DNA of 64,000 nt, from positions 1 to 64,000 of the forward strand of contig RDYP01000002.1 of the NCBI GenBank assembly GCA_004293445.1. Direction: 5' to 3'. This DNA is from Verrucomicrobiota bacterium (lineage in GTDB: Bacteria > Verrucomicrobiota > Verrucomicrobiia > Verrucomicrobiales > Akkermansiaceae). A program made the translations under genes and the position numbers. Shown here piece after piece: positions 28,052-36,300 of the stretch (positions within the stretch are counted from its first letter, which is position 1; each line of letters begins with the position of its first letter). The notes under the pieces are model-generated. The model was not told the origin of the DNA and made no database searches. It was given only the letters and a program-made list of their open reading frames with translations.

Positions 28052-28867
28052 ATGAAAGCAAAAACCTCCCTCGCCACCGCCCTGCTCGGACTCTCCGTCG
28101 CCGGACCCGCCGGCGCCGCGTTGATCCTTTCCGACAACTTCACGGACACCACCCCGGGCGACACCTACCAACAGGTCAACGAGAACCTCTCCACCCGGCA
28201 GGCCGGCTCGCAGGCGACGCAGATCTGGAGCGGGGCGGGCAATTACCAGGTGGGCAACAACTACCCCAATTTCGGCCAGCCCACCGGCGACTTTCTCCTG
28301 ATCGCGGACCAAGCCGGAAACGCGCGCCTCGACAGCTTGTTCCTGAATTCTTCCCTGGTTCCAAGCAATGAGATGCTGGTGATCCGGTTCGACACGGACA
28401 CCCACATCGAATACGGAGACCCTTCGAACTGGTTGAGCTTCATGATCAGTCCATCGGCCGGCGATGGGACCTGGCATCCGGTGGTCGGCTCGGGCGACTT
28501 CGGGATGTTGATCCGCGGCAACGGCCAGATCCAAGCCTTCAACAACGGCGCGGTCGTCGGCGGGATCAACAATTTCTCCCTGGCCAGCGCCGGCATCAAC
28601 ACCATCACCCTCACCTTCAGCGGCCTCGACGGCACCGGCTCGCCCTTCGCGGGCAACGGCACCCGGGTCAACATCTCCGATGGCACCAATTCCTGGAATG
28701 CCAACCTCGATACCGGCCTGACCACCGAAACCATCAGCTTCGGGACTTTCGGAAACGGCACCCGCGGTTTCGTGGACAACCTCTCGATCTCCACCGTCCC
28801 CGAGCCGGCCGTCTCCCTCCTCGGCGGCCTCGGCCTGCTCGCCCTGCTGCGCCGCCGGCGCCCGTGA
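28052..28867 (+). CDS. PEP-CTERM surface protein, short partner of the 901-aa protein
   Basis: A 271-residue exported protein. A signal peptide (1-22) is followed by one beta module closely matching the N-terminal module of the preceding gene (NYPNFGQPTGDFLLIAD, VVGSGDFGMLIRGNGQIQAF, TLTFSGLDGTGSPFAGNG, RGFVDNLSIS). The C-terminus is a classical PEP-CTERM signal: VPEP, a hydrophobic run and LLRRRRP. Such signals are cut by an exosortase, which is not in the window, and the protein is then placed at the surface or in extracellular matrix. The gene has its own copy of the palindromic operator, so it is probably co-regulated with, but transcribed separately from, the long protein. Confidence 0.92.
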   Translation: MKAKTSLATALLGLSVAGPAGAALILSDNFTDTTPGDTYQQVNENLSTRQAGSQATQIWSGAGNYQVGNNYPNFGQPTGDFLLIADQAGNARLDSLFLNSSLVPSNEMLVIRFDTDTHIEYGDPSNWLSFMISPSAGDGTWHPVVGSGDFGMLIRGNGQIQAFNNGAVVGGINNFSLASAGINTITLTFSGLDGTGSPFAGNGTRVNISDGTNSWNANLDTGLTTETISFGTFGNGTRGFVDNLSISTVPEPAVSLLGGLGLLALLRRRRP

Positions 28868-28896
28868 GCGGCCAACGGTCCTGCGAAACAACTTAT

Positions 28897-28983
28897 CCCC
28901 GCGCCTCCAGCGGGGCGATGCACGGGCGAATGAAAAGCCCCTGCACGCCCGCTGGGGCAAGTAGCACAACTTTGCAAGTTGTG
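28897..28983. repeat. Cluster of short stem-loops, REP-like
   Basis: Three inverted repeats sit in the gap after the PEP-CTERM gene: CCCCGC/GCGGGG (28897-28915), GCCCC/GGGGC (about 28937-28958) and CACAACTT-TGC-AAGTTGTG (28965-28983, perfect 8-3-8). None has a T-run. Their compact arrangement resembles dispersed palindromic elements, but copy number cannot be judged from this window. Confidence 0.5.
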
Positions 28984-29026
28984 TGGAGCTGCCGCCCGCT
29001 TCTCCCTCAAGTCGCGCATCCTTCTC

Positions 29027-29063
29027 AAAAGCCCGCTCCTCCCCGTCGAGGCGCGGGCTTTTT
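29027..29063. terminator. Bidirectional intrinsic terminator
   Basis: AAAAGCCCGC (29027-29036) pairs with GCGGGCTTTT (29053-29062), flanked by T-runs on both strands. It lies between the end of the plus-strand PEP-CTERM gene and the 3' end of the minus-strand rhomboid gene and can serve both. Confidence 0.8.
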
Positions 29064-29137
29064 GCATACCGCTCCTCAACGCCTCGGCCTCGTACGCGTT
29101 CTGCATGCCCGCGCGAAGCACGGAAGCCATTCATCCC

Positions 29138-30013
29138 TCAAGCCTGCCCCCGCGGTTCCCTCCGAGCCGAAACACCGAACCCGGGAATCCAAGCAAGCAG
29201 CAAACCGCAAAGCCAACCGGCAAAATGCCCGGCCACGTCCGTGCGCGCCCAACCCGGATCTTCCGGGCCACCCCCGGTCCCATACCAGGCGAGCACGATC
29301 ATTCCCGCAATCAACGGCACCAGCACCGGCCGCAATTCCCGCGCACTGCGATCCCGCCAAGCCCGCAGACAGGCCGCGCCACTGAGCACCCCCACGGCGC
29401 CGAAGATCGCAGTCGATGCACCCAGCGACTGGAAATCCACAGGAAAACGCAGCCACGCATTCAGCGCGTTGCCAAAAGTTCCCGCAGCCAAAATCAAAGC
29501 CCAACCGCGCCACGCGCCCACGGACTGCGCCACCATCACACCAAAAATTCCACCCATCGCCAGGTTCCCCAGCAAGTGCCCGATATCCGCATGCAAAAAC
29601 AACGCCGTGAGCGGCCGCCACCACTCACGACCCTCGACCAAGCCGCGACTGGAATTGCAAAAAGCCTCACTCAGACCCGACTCCCGACCCTGCCACCAAA
29701 AACTCGCCAGCAGCACCGCCACCCAGCCCAAAGCCTGCTCCACCCCGGCCGGAAAAACCGGCGGCTCGACCCACTCGCGCCGGGCGGCCTGCTCGATCCC
29801 GTAGAGCGCGAATTCCGCCCGGATCTCTCCGCACCGCTCCCTCTCCGCATGGATTTCAAAACACCCGTCCTGCTCGAAGATCCAACATTCCAAATGCATC
29901 GCCAACACCACCAACGCATGATCGCGCGCCTCCGCCAGCGATGACCACACTCCGACCACTACCAAGTCGGCAGCCTCCTGCTCTTCCTCCTCGCACACGG
30001 CCAATTCCGACAT
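29138..30013 (-). CDS. Rhomboid family intramembrane serine protease
   Basis: A 291-residue protein. The first 85 residues form an acidic cytoplasmic region with no recognised domain. The membrane core follows, with WWRPLTALFLHADIGHLLGN (His146, Asn150), GASTAIFGAVG containing the nucleophile Ser200, and VAGHFAGWLCGLLL with catalytic His263. These are the Ser-His dyad and oxyanion elements of rhomboids, which cleave membrane proteins inside the bilayer. I placed the start at ATG 30011-30013, because the longer open frame runs through the upstream gene. Substrates are unknown; the PEP-CTERM and other single-pass proteins nearby are possible but unsupported. Confidence 0.92.
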   Translation of the reverse strand: MSELAVCEEEEQEAADLVVVGVWSSLAEARDHALVVLAMHLECWIFEQDGCFEIHAERERCGEIRAEFALYGIEQAARREWVEPPVFPAGVEQALGWVAVLLASFWWQGRESGLSEAFCNSSRGLVEGREWWRPLTALFLHADIGHLLGNLAMGGIFGVMVAQSVGAWRGWALILAAGTFGNALNAWLRFPVDFQSLGASTAIFGAVGVLSGAACLRAWRDRSARELRPVLVPLIAGMIVLAWYGTGGGPEDPGWARTDVAGHFAGWLCGLLLAWIPGFGVSARREPRGQA

Positions 30014-30072
30014 CGCACGCACCCTGCCCCATTTGCGGGCACTTGCAAGCGGCCCAAGACCAAGCCTCCAAC

Positions 30073-30423
30073 TCAGGCGGAGAGCGGTCGGCACAAAACA
30101 AAAGGCGACACCACCAAGGCCTCGAACTCCACCGCCGACTCCTCCCACTGCGCCGCATGCAAGTCCCCGATCTTCACCAAATCGCCCGCACGCAGCCAGC
30201 CCTCCACCCGCGCTACATCGTTCCCAGCGATTGCTGCCCCGACCTCGGCCAAAGCCAGCGAAGCGTCCACAAACAGCAAGACCCCATTCCGCCAATGCGC
30301 CCGCAGATAGCCCCAGCCCACCGTGCCGGTGTAGCTTTCCAACTTCTCCGCCACACTGCTCGAATCTCCCCCGAGAATCGCATACTTCATCCGCTCCGGC
30401 TCCGAATACTCGCGCGCAATCAT
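30073..30423 (-). CDS. DUF2288-like small protein
   Basis: About 116 residues. The segment KLESYTGTVGWGYLRAHWRNG, the middle LALAEVGAAIAGNDVARVEGWL, and the ending FEALVVSPFVL match the DUF2288 pattern (tWkeL...F..G.v, ...VA.A.AeDd...V..Wl, ...A.VV.PWVL). The function of this family is not known. The start at ATG 30421-30423 is preferred over 30459 because the extra residues are not family-like; ATG at residue 12 is another option. It precedes the rhomboid gene by 59 bp on the same strand, so the two may be co-transcribed. Confidence 0.72.
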   Translation of the reverse strand: MIAREYSEPERMKYAILGGDSSSVAEKLESYTGTVGWGYLRAHWRNGVLLFVDASLALAEVGAAIAGNDVARVEGWLRAGDLVKIGDLHAAQWEESAVEFEALVVSPFVLCRPLSA

Positions 30424-30568
30424 TTGCCAGCAAACTAAGCAAGGCCTCCCCCACTCCAAGCGGATTCCACATCCAAACGCAGGTCGCCTCGAAGATTGAC
30501 ATCACGCATCGGCGCACTCATCGACCGGAGGAACACGGGAGTTTTCAAAATCCCGATACCTGGTCCCC

Positions 30569-32584
30569 ATGTTCCCTTCCCGCCTCATCGCCGCCTGCTG
30601 CCTCATCCTCGCAGCCCCCACCGCAGTCGGCCAAATCCGCAGCCTTGCGGAACTCCGGGCCCTACCGCTCAAGATCGCATCCTCCCGCGTGCCAGTGGAA
30701 GTCGAGGGCACCACACTGTATTCCGACCTCACGACCGGAGCGCTGATCGTGCACGATGGCAACGCCGCATGTTACATCGAACTTTGGCAGAATCCTCGCC
30801 CACAGGTCGGTGATCGGGTGCGACTCGCCGGCCACTCCAACGCTCCGGGCTACCTGCCTCACCTCGTCGTCCCCCAGCTGGAAATCCTCGGCCGCGGGGA
30901 CCTGCCCAAACCCCACCTCCTCGCACCGGGAGAAATCCATCAGCCACAATTCGACACCGGCTGGGTCGAAGTCCCAGCCCTCGTCACCGGCGTGGAAAGC
31001 GGCGGCCTCGCCTACACCCTCGCCGTCGAAATCTACGGCCAAACCTTCAAGGCCGACATCCCCCTGACCCCGGACGCCGTCGATCGCGCCGCGCGACTGA
31101 TGCAGCGCCAGGTCCGCATGACCGCCGTCCTCGCGACCGTTTACAACGAAAAGCGCCAAATGACGGGCCGCCACTTCTTCGTACCTTCCTTCGATCACCT
31201 CGTCCTCGATGGACCCGACATCGACCCCTCCACCCCACGCCCGTTGAAGATCGCCGACATGCTCGTCAGCGACAACAGCCCCACCGATCTCATCCGCATC
31301 GAAGGCACCATCACCCAGCTCGATCCCAAAGGCTTCCACCTCCGCGACTCCTCCGGCAGCACCCTCGTCATCACCCCGTCGCGCCACGAACTCCAAGCCG
31401 GAGCACGCGTCGTGATCGATGGCTTTGGCACCATCTCCCCCTTCCGCCCCGTCCTTCGCGCCATCACGGTGACAAAAACCGGCCAAAGCGCACCGCCCCC
31501 GGCCTTGCCCATCGACTTTCACCCCAAAGACGGGCCCAACCAACACCTCGAACTCGTCCACCTCAAAGCAGAATACCTCGGCCTCCGTACCGCGAAAGAC
31601 GAGGCCATCCTTCAATGCCGCAGCGGGAACGATATCTTCGAGGCCATCCTCCCGCTGCCCTCTCCCCAACACCCCAAACTCATCCCCGGCGACCAACTCG
31701 CCCTCACCGGCATCTGCGAACTCATCACCAATCACCCCCTGCCACGTCTCGAATGGGTCACCGGCTTCAGGCTCCAACTCGCCGATAGCTCCGCCATCCA
31801 AATCCTCCACCGCGCCCCATGGTGGAACACCCGCCGTCTCCTCATGGCCCTCGCCGCGACCAGCGGCACCGCAATGATCTTCGGCTCCGGCGTCTTCGCC
31901 CTCCGCCGCCGGGTCAAAAAACAGGTCGGCATCATCACCGCCGAACTCGAAAAACGCGCCGTCGCCACCGAACGCGAACGCATGGCCCGCGACCTCCACG
32001 ACACACTCGAACAGCAACTCACCGGCGTCGCCATGCAACTCGAAAGCCTCGCCCACTCCCCCCACCAGAAATCCCCCGTCGTCGCCGAACGCCTGAACCT
32101 CGCCAGCCGAATGCTCCGCCACTCCCGCGAAGAGGCGCGACGCTCCGTATGGGACCTCCGCAACCGGATGCTCGAAATCCACGGCCTCGGGCACACCCTC
32201 CACAGCCTCGCCAGCGCCGCCTTGGTCGACGATGGACCGCGGATCGATGCCTTCGTCGACACTTCCCCCACCGGCCTCAGCCCCGGCACCGACTACCAAC
32301 TCCTCCGCATGGCCCAGGAGGCTCTCACCAACGCCCTCAAACACGCCGCTGCCTCGCACATCACCCTCACCCTCTCCCTCGCCGCCGACCATTGCCTCCT
32401 CAGCGTGAAAGACGACGGCATCGGCTTCGACCCCCTCATCGTCAATCCGCACCAAGCCCCCCACTTCGGGCTGCTCGGCCTCCGCGAGCGCGCGGAAAAA
32501 ATCGGTGCCACCCTTACCATCAGCACCCAACCCGGCGAAGGCTGCGCCGTCAGCATCAAAGTCCCAATCCCCAACGCATCTTGA
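30569..32584 (+). CDS. Sensor histidine kinase (HisKA_3 type) with OB-like ectodomain
   Basis: A 671-residue membrane kinase. A signal peptide (1-21) is followed by a periplasmic region of about 395 residues that looks like three repeats of a small beta-barrel unit (VEVEGTTLYSD..GALIVHDG; IRIEGTITQLDPKGFHLRDSSG; LVHLKAEYLGLR..AILQCRSG), reminiscent of OB-fold modules. One helix (about 421-446) crosses the membrane. The cytoplasmic part has RMARDLHDTLEQQLTG with phosphorylated His477, an ATPase with EALTNALKHA and DDGIGFDP, and HFGLLGLRERAEKIG. It is coupled to the overlapping regulator gene. The ligand is unknown; downstream surface-protein genes suggest an envelope or polymer signal. Confidence 0.9.
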   Translation: MFPSRLIAACCLILAAPTAVGQIRSLAELRALPLKIASSRVPVEVEGTTLYSDLTTGALIVHDGNAACYIELWQNPRPQVGDRVRLAGHSNAPGYLPHLVVPQLEILGRGDLPKPHLLAPGEIHQPQFDTGWVEVPALVTGVESGGLAYTLAVEIYGQTFKADIPLTPDAVDRAARLMQRQVRMTAVLATVYNEKRQMTGRHFFVPSFDHLVLDGPDIDPSTPRPLKIADMLVSDNSPTDLIRIEGTITQLDPKGFHLRDSSGSTLVITPSRHELQAGARVVIDGFGTISPFRPVLRAITVTKTGQSAPPPALPIDFHPKDGPNQHLELVHLKAEYLGLRTAKDEAILQCRSGNDIFEAILPLPSPQHPKLIPGDQLALTGICELITNHPLPRLEWVTGFRLQLADSSAIQILHRAPWWNTRRLLMALAATSGTAMIFGSGVFALRRRVKKQVGIITAELEKRAVATERERMARDLHDTLEQQLTGVAMQLESLAHSPHQKSPVVAERLNLASRMLRHSREEARRSVWDLRNRMLEIHGLGHTLHSLASAALVDDGPRIDAFVDTSPTGLSPGTDYQLLRMAQEALTNALKHAAASHITLTLSLAADHCLLSVKDDGIGFDPLIVNPHQAPHFGLLGLRERAEKIGATLTISTQPGEGCAVSIKVPIPNAS

Positions 32585-33198
32585 AAACCCACACTCGACT
32601 CCTCGTGGCCGACGACCACGTCATGATCCGCCTCGGCCTCGCCGCCCTCGTCGCCGATCTCCCCGACATCGAAATCATCGGCGAAGCACGTAACGGCAAG
32701 GAAGCCGTCGAACTTCACGCGGCCCTACGACCCGATGTGACCGTGATGGATGGCATCTTGCCCGACTTCCATGGCGTCGAAGCCACCCGGCGCATCCTCG
32801 AGCAGGACCCCGACGCGAAGGTCATCATCCTCTCCATCAACGAGTCCGCCGAGGATATCCGCCGCGCGATGGACGCCGGAGCCATCGGCTACGTCCCAAA
32901 ATCACGCCACCAGGAAGTCCTCCTCCGCGCCATCCGCGAGGTCGCCGCCGGCCGCCGATTCCTCGATCCCGATCTCGAAAGGCTCATCGCCGACCGCACC
33001 ACCACCAACCTCAGCCAGCGGGAGCTCGATGTCCTGCGCCTCATCGCCAACGGCCTCCTGAACAAGCAAATCGCCGTCAAGCTCGCCCTCTCGGAGAACA
33101 CGGTCAAAACCCACATCGCCCGCATCATGGGCAAGCTGGGCGTCCACGACCGCACCAGCCTAGCGATGAAAGCCGTCACCCTCGGACTGCTGCGCTGA
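32581..33198 (+). CDS. LuxR/NarL-family response regulator
   Basis: A 205-residue regulator starting at TTG 32581, which overlaps the kinase stop as TTGA. The receiver begins TRLLVADDHVMIRLGL and has Asp57 in VTVMDGILPD, Ser in ILSINESAED and Lys in YVPKSRHQ. The HTH domain reads LSQRELDVLRLIANGLLNKQIA and LSENTVKTHIARIMGKLGV, the canonical NarL form. It is the evident partner of the upstream kinase. An inverted repeat 38 bp beyond its stop, in front of the next beta-repeat gene, is a plausible target. Confidence 0.93.
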   Translation: MKTHTRLLVADDHVMIRLGLAALVADLPDIEIIGEARNGKEAVELHAALRPDVTVMDGILPDFHGVEATRRILEQDPDAKVIILSINESAEDIRRAMDAGAIGYVPKSRHQEVLLRAIREVAAGRRFLDPDLERLIADRTTTNLSQRELDVLRLIANGLLNKQIAVKLALSENTVKTHIARIMGKLGVHDRTSLAMKAVTLGLLR

Positions 33199-33225
33199 CC
33201 CCTCCCCATCGCCCACCAGCCCCAT

Positions 33226-33280
33226 TCACCCGATCGGGTGACAATCACCCGCTAGGCAGAATTCTCAAAATCGCTAGCGT
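33226..33280 (+). promoter_or_regulatory. Inverted-repeat operator candidate and -10 box before the 1315-aa gene
   Basis: TCACCCGATCGGGTGA (33226-33241) is a perfect 16-bp palindrome, and a third arm TCACCC (33245-33250) makes GGGTGA-CAA-TCACCC with its second half. A TAGCGT hexamer at 33275-33280 places the centre of the second repeat near -44. That matches the operator geometry of the first locus although the sequence differs. The palindrome alone could end the regulator transcript, but no T-run follows. Confidence 0.55.
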
Positions 33281-33366
33281 CTCCCTCACCCATCGTCCCC
33301 CCACCCCCGGATTTTCATCAAAGAATCGATCTCCGATATCTCACAAACCCGAAGCCCCTATTACCC

Positions 33367-36300
33367 ATGAAACCTACCCAAACCCCGCACTCCCTCCGCG
33401 CCAGCCTCCTCCTCGCAGCCGCGATCACGGTCACGACCTCCGCACACGCAGAGGTCGTCAATATCGACAACCAAACATTGCACTACGGCACGCTGCTGAC
33501 GGATAACTTCAATTCCCCAAGCTACAATTGGGCCGGATTTAACAACACTCTCGCGGCCGATCAGGGCGGCACTTTGGCGACCGTTGCCTACTCCACCAGC
33601 GGCGGAAACGATTACACGGCCCAGCACGGCAACGGTGGCTACATGCTTTTGACTTCTGACGGTTGGGGCGGCTACGGCGGGATGGCCAGCCCGAACCGCA
33701 ACTTCGCGACCGACGCAAACGCCACGAACAAACCCTTGGAGATCCAGTTCGACATGTGGTCGGTTGCAGGTGACGCGCCCGACTGGATCGGCTTTGGCCT
33801 GAATGCCGGCCAGGGTCAGCTTTTTTACGAGGGGGTCTTCGGATATGCCACCACGGTCGGCGATGGCGTTCACAACTACAAGTTTGTGATTTCGGACGCC
33901 ACTGGCACCGGTTCCGGGTTCAATGGCATCACCGACGGTGCGAAAATTGATGTGTATCGGGACAACGTCTTTCTGCAAACGATCACCGAAACCCTCGGCA
34001 CCAGCGACGGATACATCACCTTCAGGACGATTCCGTCAGCGTGGACCGGTTGGAATATCGGTCATGTGGACAACCTGAGGGTCGCCAACGGCGAGCAAAC
34101 CAACCCTCTCGCGACAACTACGGAGCTGAATCTCGTCAACAACGGCAGCATCAACTTCGGAGACGTCACCCAAACCGTCACCAAATTGGACGGCACGGTC
34201 GGATCGACGATCAAACTCCTCAACTCCAGCCTGACGGTGGACGGCAGCGTGGACAGCTCCTTTGCCGGGGTGATCAGCGGCAATGGTGGCAGCCTCGTCA
34301 AGAATGGCACCGGCACGCTCACACTCAGCGGAGCAAACACCTACAGCGGCCCCACCACCGTGAATGCCGGCATCCTCAGCGTGGGCAACGGAACCAATAG
34401 TTCGAGTCTGAATGACTCGGCGGCGGTGACCGTTGGGCAGGCAACAGCTTCCGGCGCCAAGATCAACCTGAACTTCAGCGGCACGGATGTCGTCGGTAGC
34501 CTCACGCTCGATGGCACGAACGCCGGCACCGGCTTCTTCGATGCCACGAGCCATCCCGACTACTTCACCGGAACCGGCCAACTCTACGTCGCTGGCGGAG
34601 TGATTGCCGACGGCAGCGGCATCTGGGCCTCAAGTGACAACGGTTATTGGGAAGATGCGGGCAACTGGGCCTCGAATACCATTGCCAGCGGGATCGACAG
34701 CACCGCCACCTTCAACGGAGCCCTCGGAACCACCGTTTCCCTGTTCAACAACCTCACCATCGGTAACCTCGCCTTCTCCGTGGAGGACTACACCCTCGCC
34801 GGTGCCGCGCTCACACTGAATGCCTCCGTCACCCCAGCCATCAGTGTCGACTCCGCCCGCACCGCCACCATCTCCGCCAATCTGGCGGGCACCGGCGGCA
34901 TGGAAAAAACCGGCGATGGCAAACTGGTACTCACCGGCGTCAAGACCTACACCGGCGGCACCACCGTCACCGCTGGCACCTTGGAACTCTCAGGCGCGAA
35001 TGGTGGAAACGCCATCATCCGCGGCACTCTCGAGGTCCAGACAGGAGCCACCGTTAGCATGACCAACGACGACGGTACCGGTCTCGGCTGGAACGATGGC
35101 AACAAAGTTACCGCTCTTACGATCAACGGCGGCACGGTCACCAGCAACGGTGTCATGCACGTCTGGAACTTCCCGGGCGGCGTCAACATGACCGGCGGCA
35201 CCCTCCAGAGCAACGGCGGCATCAGTAATGCAAACGGCCCTCAGCTTGAGTGGATCAATGCCAACGTCACCACCGAAGCCAGCGCAGACACCGCAACCAT
35301 CGGGGGTCGCATCCGCATGCGTGGTGACCAAGGAGCTGCAGGAATCACCTTCACCGTCGCAGACGGCGATGCCACCACGGACCTGCTCGTCAGCGCGGCC
35401 ATCACGGAGGCATGGACTCCCGGTCGCTCCATCACCAAGAACGGTCCAGGGACGATGGCATTCTCTGGTGCCAACAGCTACACCGGGACGACCACGGTGA
35501 ATGAGGGCACTCTTTCCCTGTCCAACCCGGTCCTCAATGACAACGCGCCTCTGGTCATCGGCGCCGGGGCAAAGATGGATTTGAATTTCATCGGCAGCGA
35601 TACGGTCGCCAGCCTTGAAATCGATGGCAGCGGCCTCCTGCCCGCTGGAACTTACGATTCCAGTCACGCCACCTACGGTGCCTACTTCACTGGCACCGGC
35701 TCGATCACCATTCCAGGTGCCAGCAGCGCTTGGACCTCGCTCACCGATGGCAACTGGAGCGATTCCGCCAACTGGGCCAACGGCATTCCGGCGATCGGCT
35801 ACGACTCCACCGCGACCTTCAACGCCGCCACGGGTGTAACGGTCAACGTCGACTCCAGCCGCAAGATCGGCAATCTCGCCTTCGATGTCTCGAACTACGT
35901 GCTCAACGGCGCAGGCATCCTGACCCTCGACTCGTCGAGCACCCCGAACATCAGCGTCACCAGCGGACGCAGCGCAACGATCGGAGCCAATCTCGCAGGC
36001 ACTGCAGGTCTCGGAAAAACTGGCGCAGGCACCCTCGTGTTCACCGGTGTGAAAACCTACACCGGCGGCACCACCGTGACCGCAGGCACCTTGGAGCTTT
36101 CCGGCGCCACTGGCGGAAACTCCATCATCCGCGGCTACCTCGATGTCCAGCCAGGAGCCACCGTCGCCCTCACTGGTGGCGATGGCACCGGCTTCGGCTG
36201 GAGCAACCCCGTCACCTCGATCAACATCGATGGCGGCACGATCAATGCCTCCGGCAGTTCACACCTCGGCTTCGGTGCCTATGCCTCGATGACCCTCAGC

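Noticed and set aside
13652-28867. Bacteroidota-style polysaccharide utilisation locus
   Set aside because: No SusC or SusD homologue is visible; enzymes, sensor and surface proteins are arranged differently.
28897-29063. Riboswitch
   Set aside because: The hairpins lie downstream of both flanking genes and match no known aptamer pattern that I recognise.
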